In this document: positions 29,514-30,521 of the stretch, in pieces
Numbering within the stretch: position 1 is the first letter of the stretch
Layout: every line of letters starts with the position of its first letter
Assembly (NCBI GenBank): GCA_045640525.1
Contig: JAZUFE010000021.1
Location: forward strand, 1-30,521
Source: JAILLW01 sp045640525
GTDB taxonomy: Bacteria > Bacillota > Clostridia > Lachnospirales > Lachnospiraceae
Reading direction: 5' to 3'
Length of the DNA: 30,521 nucleotides
Position numbers and translations under genes: made by a program
The notes under the pieces: model-generated
What the model saw: only the letters and a program-made list of their open reading frames with translations
What the model was told of the DNA's origin: nothing
Database searches by the model: none

Positions 29514-30117
29514 ATCCCACTCCTTCCATCGTCATATTATATGTTTGCGAGCCTGGTCTCATGTAATTGTAAAAAAGAAGCATATTATCCCAAAATCTAA
29601 CACGAGGATTCTTGTCCAATACAGCGTTAGTAAAATGCAAATCAGATTCATGTTCTATGTTCGGGAACCGCGTATCTCCGACAAATGACCGTCTCCATAC
29701 TTTTGACCATACATTTGGCAATATGTTTCCGTTGCTTATTGGTGGAGTATATCCAACTCCGTTCCAATAGAATGCAAATACAAGTACATCCGTTTCGTCT
29801 CCGATTTTGTTCAATCTTTCATCTATGCTCTGCAAGACTAGAGGATGCAACCACCAATCATCATCATCTAGGAAGATAATCCATTCTCCTGTTGCTTCGT
29901 CAAGTCCTTTTGATCTAGCGAGGCCATCATTGCCAAAATCCACTTCGAATACTTTCCGAGTATACTTTCTTGCGATTTCTGCCGTGTTATCTTCGCATGA
30001 ATCGCACACAACGATTAATTCGTAATCATCAAAGGTTTGATATCTGATAGAATCCAATGTTTTGTTGATTCTGTCGGCTGCATTGAATGCCGGTACTATG
30101 ATTGAATATTTACTCAT
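29503..30117 (-). CDS. GT2 family glycosyltransferase, 204 aa
   Basis: The start is ATG 30117 (MSKYSIIVPAFN), with AGGAG 7 nt before it; the GTG two codons earlier overlaps that site. It has the GT2 signature: YSIIVPAFNAADRINKTLDS, then DYELIVVCDSCEDNTAEIAR and EWIIFLDDDDWWLHP (DDDD at 84-87, metal and sugar-nucleotide binding). The acceptor base is not evident. It differs in type from the two GT-A copies near the capsid gene. As an early gene it may modify a host or phage component before assembly; seroconversion-like change of the cell surface is one possibility. Confidence 0.87.
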   Translation of the reverse strand: MSKYSIIVPAFNAADRINKTLDSIRYQTFDDYELIVVCDSCEDNTAEIARKYTRKVFEVDFGNDGLARSKGLDEATGEWIIFLDDDDWWLHPLVLQSIDERLNKIGDETDVLVFAFYWNGVGYTPPISNGNILPNVWSKVWRRSFVGDTRFPNIEHESDLHFTNAVLDKNPRVRFWDNMLLFYNYMRPGSQTYNMTMEGVGYDT

Positions 30118-30119
30118 TC

Positions 30120-30311
30120 TCACTCTCCTAACGAATAACTCAAAATATATTTACCATCAACGGAATAGACTCTCGGCATATATACTCCCCGACCGAAGAT
30201 AATTGCATCGCAGAAGAATTCGGTCAATAAGCTGTCGGGAACCATTCCTGTTGGGGAAATTGATGTTACCTTGTCAAATTGCTCTTGTGTAATCTCGACT
30301 TTGCGTTCCAT
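30120..30311 (-). CDS. Small hypothetical protein, 63 aa
   Basis: The protein begins MERKVEITQEQFDKVTSISP, with a middle SLLTEFFCDAIIFGRGVYMP and an end SVDGKYILSYSLGE. The pattern of strands near the end suggests a small alpha/beta domain. AGAGG is 7-9 nt upstream, and the stop lies within the ribosome binding site of the next gene. No family is recognised. Confidence 0.7.
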   Translation of the reverse strand: MERKVEITQEQFDKVTSISPTGMVPDSLLTEFFCDAIIFGRGVYMPRVYSVDGKYILSYSLGE

Positions 30312-30330
30312 TTTGCTACCTCTCTTTCTG

Positions 30331-30519
30331 TTATTCCATTAGTTTAAATCTGCACTTATCGCACGAAGCGTGTAAGTGACCGTTGTAAGTGCTTCTGATT
30401 GCGGTTATTTTGCCACCGCAAGGGCAAGTGCCGTAATGGTAAACACCTCTGTCTTTAAATTGTGGAATTGCCTTTAATCGTTCAAAGAATGGTGTCAGGT
30501 CTTGTTCTTCTGTATTCAT
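30331..30519 (-). CDS. Small zinc-finger protein, 62 aa, spanning the circle junction
   Basis: The complete copy lies here because of the terminal overlap; in the circle its start is coupled (ATGA) to the 59-aa gene at 136-315. Two cysteine pairs, CPCGGK (C32, C34) and CDKC (C53, C56), frame a 20-residue basic region, like the Com-type zinc-binding translational regulators of phages such as Mu. An RNA- or DNA-binding role fits but is not proven. Confidence 0.78.
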   Translation of the reverse strand: MNTEEQDLTPFFERLKAIPQFKDRGVYHYGTCPCGGKITAIRSTYNGHLHASCDKCRFKLME

Positions 30520-30521
30520 TC
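30381..30521. repeat. Terminal direct repeat, right copy (circular overlap)
   Basis: These 141 bases are identical to 1-141. Joining the ends gives one circle, with the early operon continuous across the junction and no broken gene. Confidence 0.93.

Noticed and set aside
1..30521. Alternative genetic code (recoded stop codons)
   Set aside because: Genes of normal length end properly at TAA, TAG and TGA throughout, including late structural genes and lysis genes.

Overview
This window is a complete temperate siphophage genome. Its first 141 bases (1-141) are repeated exactly at its end (30381-30521), so it closes into a circle of about 30,380 bp whose cut point falls inside one small gene. 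The A+T-rich composition, strong AGGAGG-type ribosome binding sites, HK97-type head genes and gene order all point to a Bacillota host. A gut clostridium (Lachnospiraceae-like) is my best guess from gene style, but it is an inference. No rRNA, complete tRNA, IS element or CRISPR array is visible.

Layout. (1) Lysogeny module, plus strand, 10136-11598: a CI-like repressor without a peptidase domain, overlapping a tyrosine integrase, followed by a non-coding attP region (11599-11866). That region has paired integrase arm-type repeats, a two-way terminator and a core that looks like the 3' end of a tRNA. (2) A consensus early promoter diverges from the repressor promoter over a palindromic operator (10038-10092). 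(3) Early operon, minus strand, 9974 leftward to 136, continuing across the circle junction through 30519 to 29067: Cro-like and other HTH proteins, a small membrane protein, an SLT-type lipoprotein, a recombination set (Gp157-like, Sak4-like ATPase, SSB-like protein, ERCC4 nuclease), a replisome organizer with 12-bp iterons inside its gene, a primase-helicase, more HTH proteins, a PAPS-reductase-like enzyme, several tiny ORFs, a GT2 glycosyltransferase and a late-regulator-like protein. It ends at a strong intrinsic terminator (28986-29023).

(4) Late operon, minus strand, 28766 leftward to 11867: HNH nuclease, large terminase, portal, prohead protease, major capsid protein, two paralogous GT-A glycosyltransferases around a lysine-rich small protein, four connector genes, major tail protein, tail chaperones joined by a programmed -1 frameshift, tape measure, distal tail proteins, host-recognition proteins, then (after an internal terminator hairpin) small membrane proteins, holin and CHAP endolysin.

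The points most worth a second look are: the absence of a normal small terminase, replaced by a short acidic ORF with a duplicated C-terminal tail; two perfect inverted DnaA boxes beside it; the attP architecture; the TTTTTTC frameshift site; SSB-like C-terminal tails on both the SSB-like protein and the primase-helicase; and three glycosyltransferases in one small genome.
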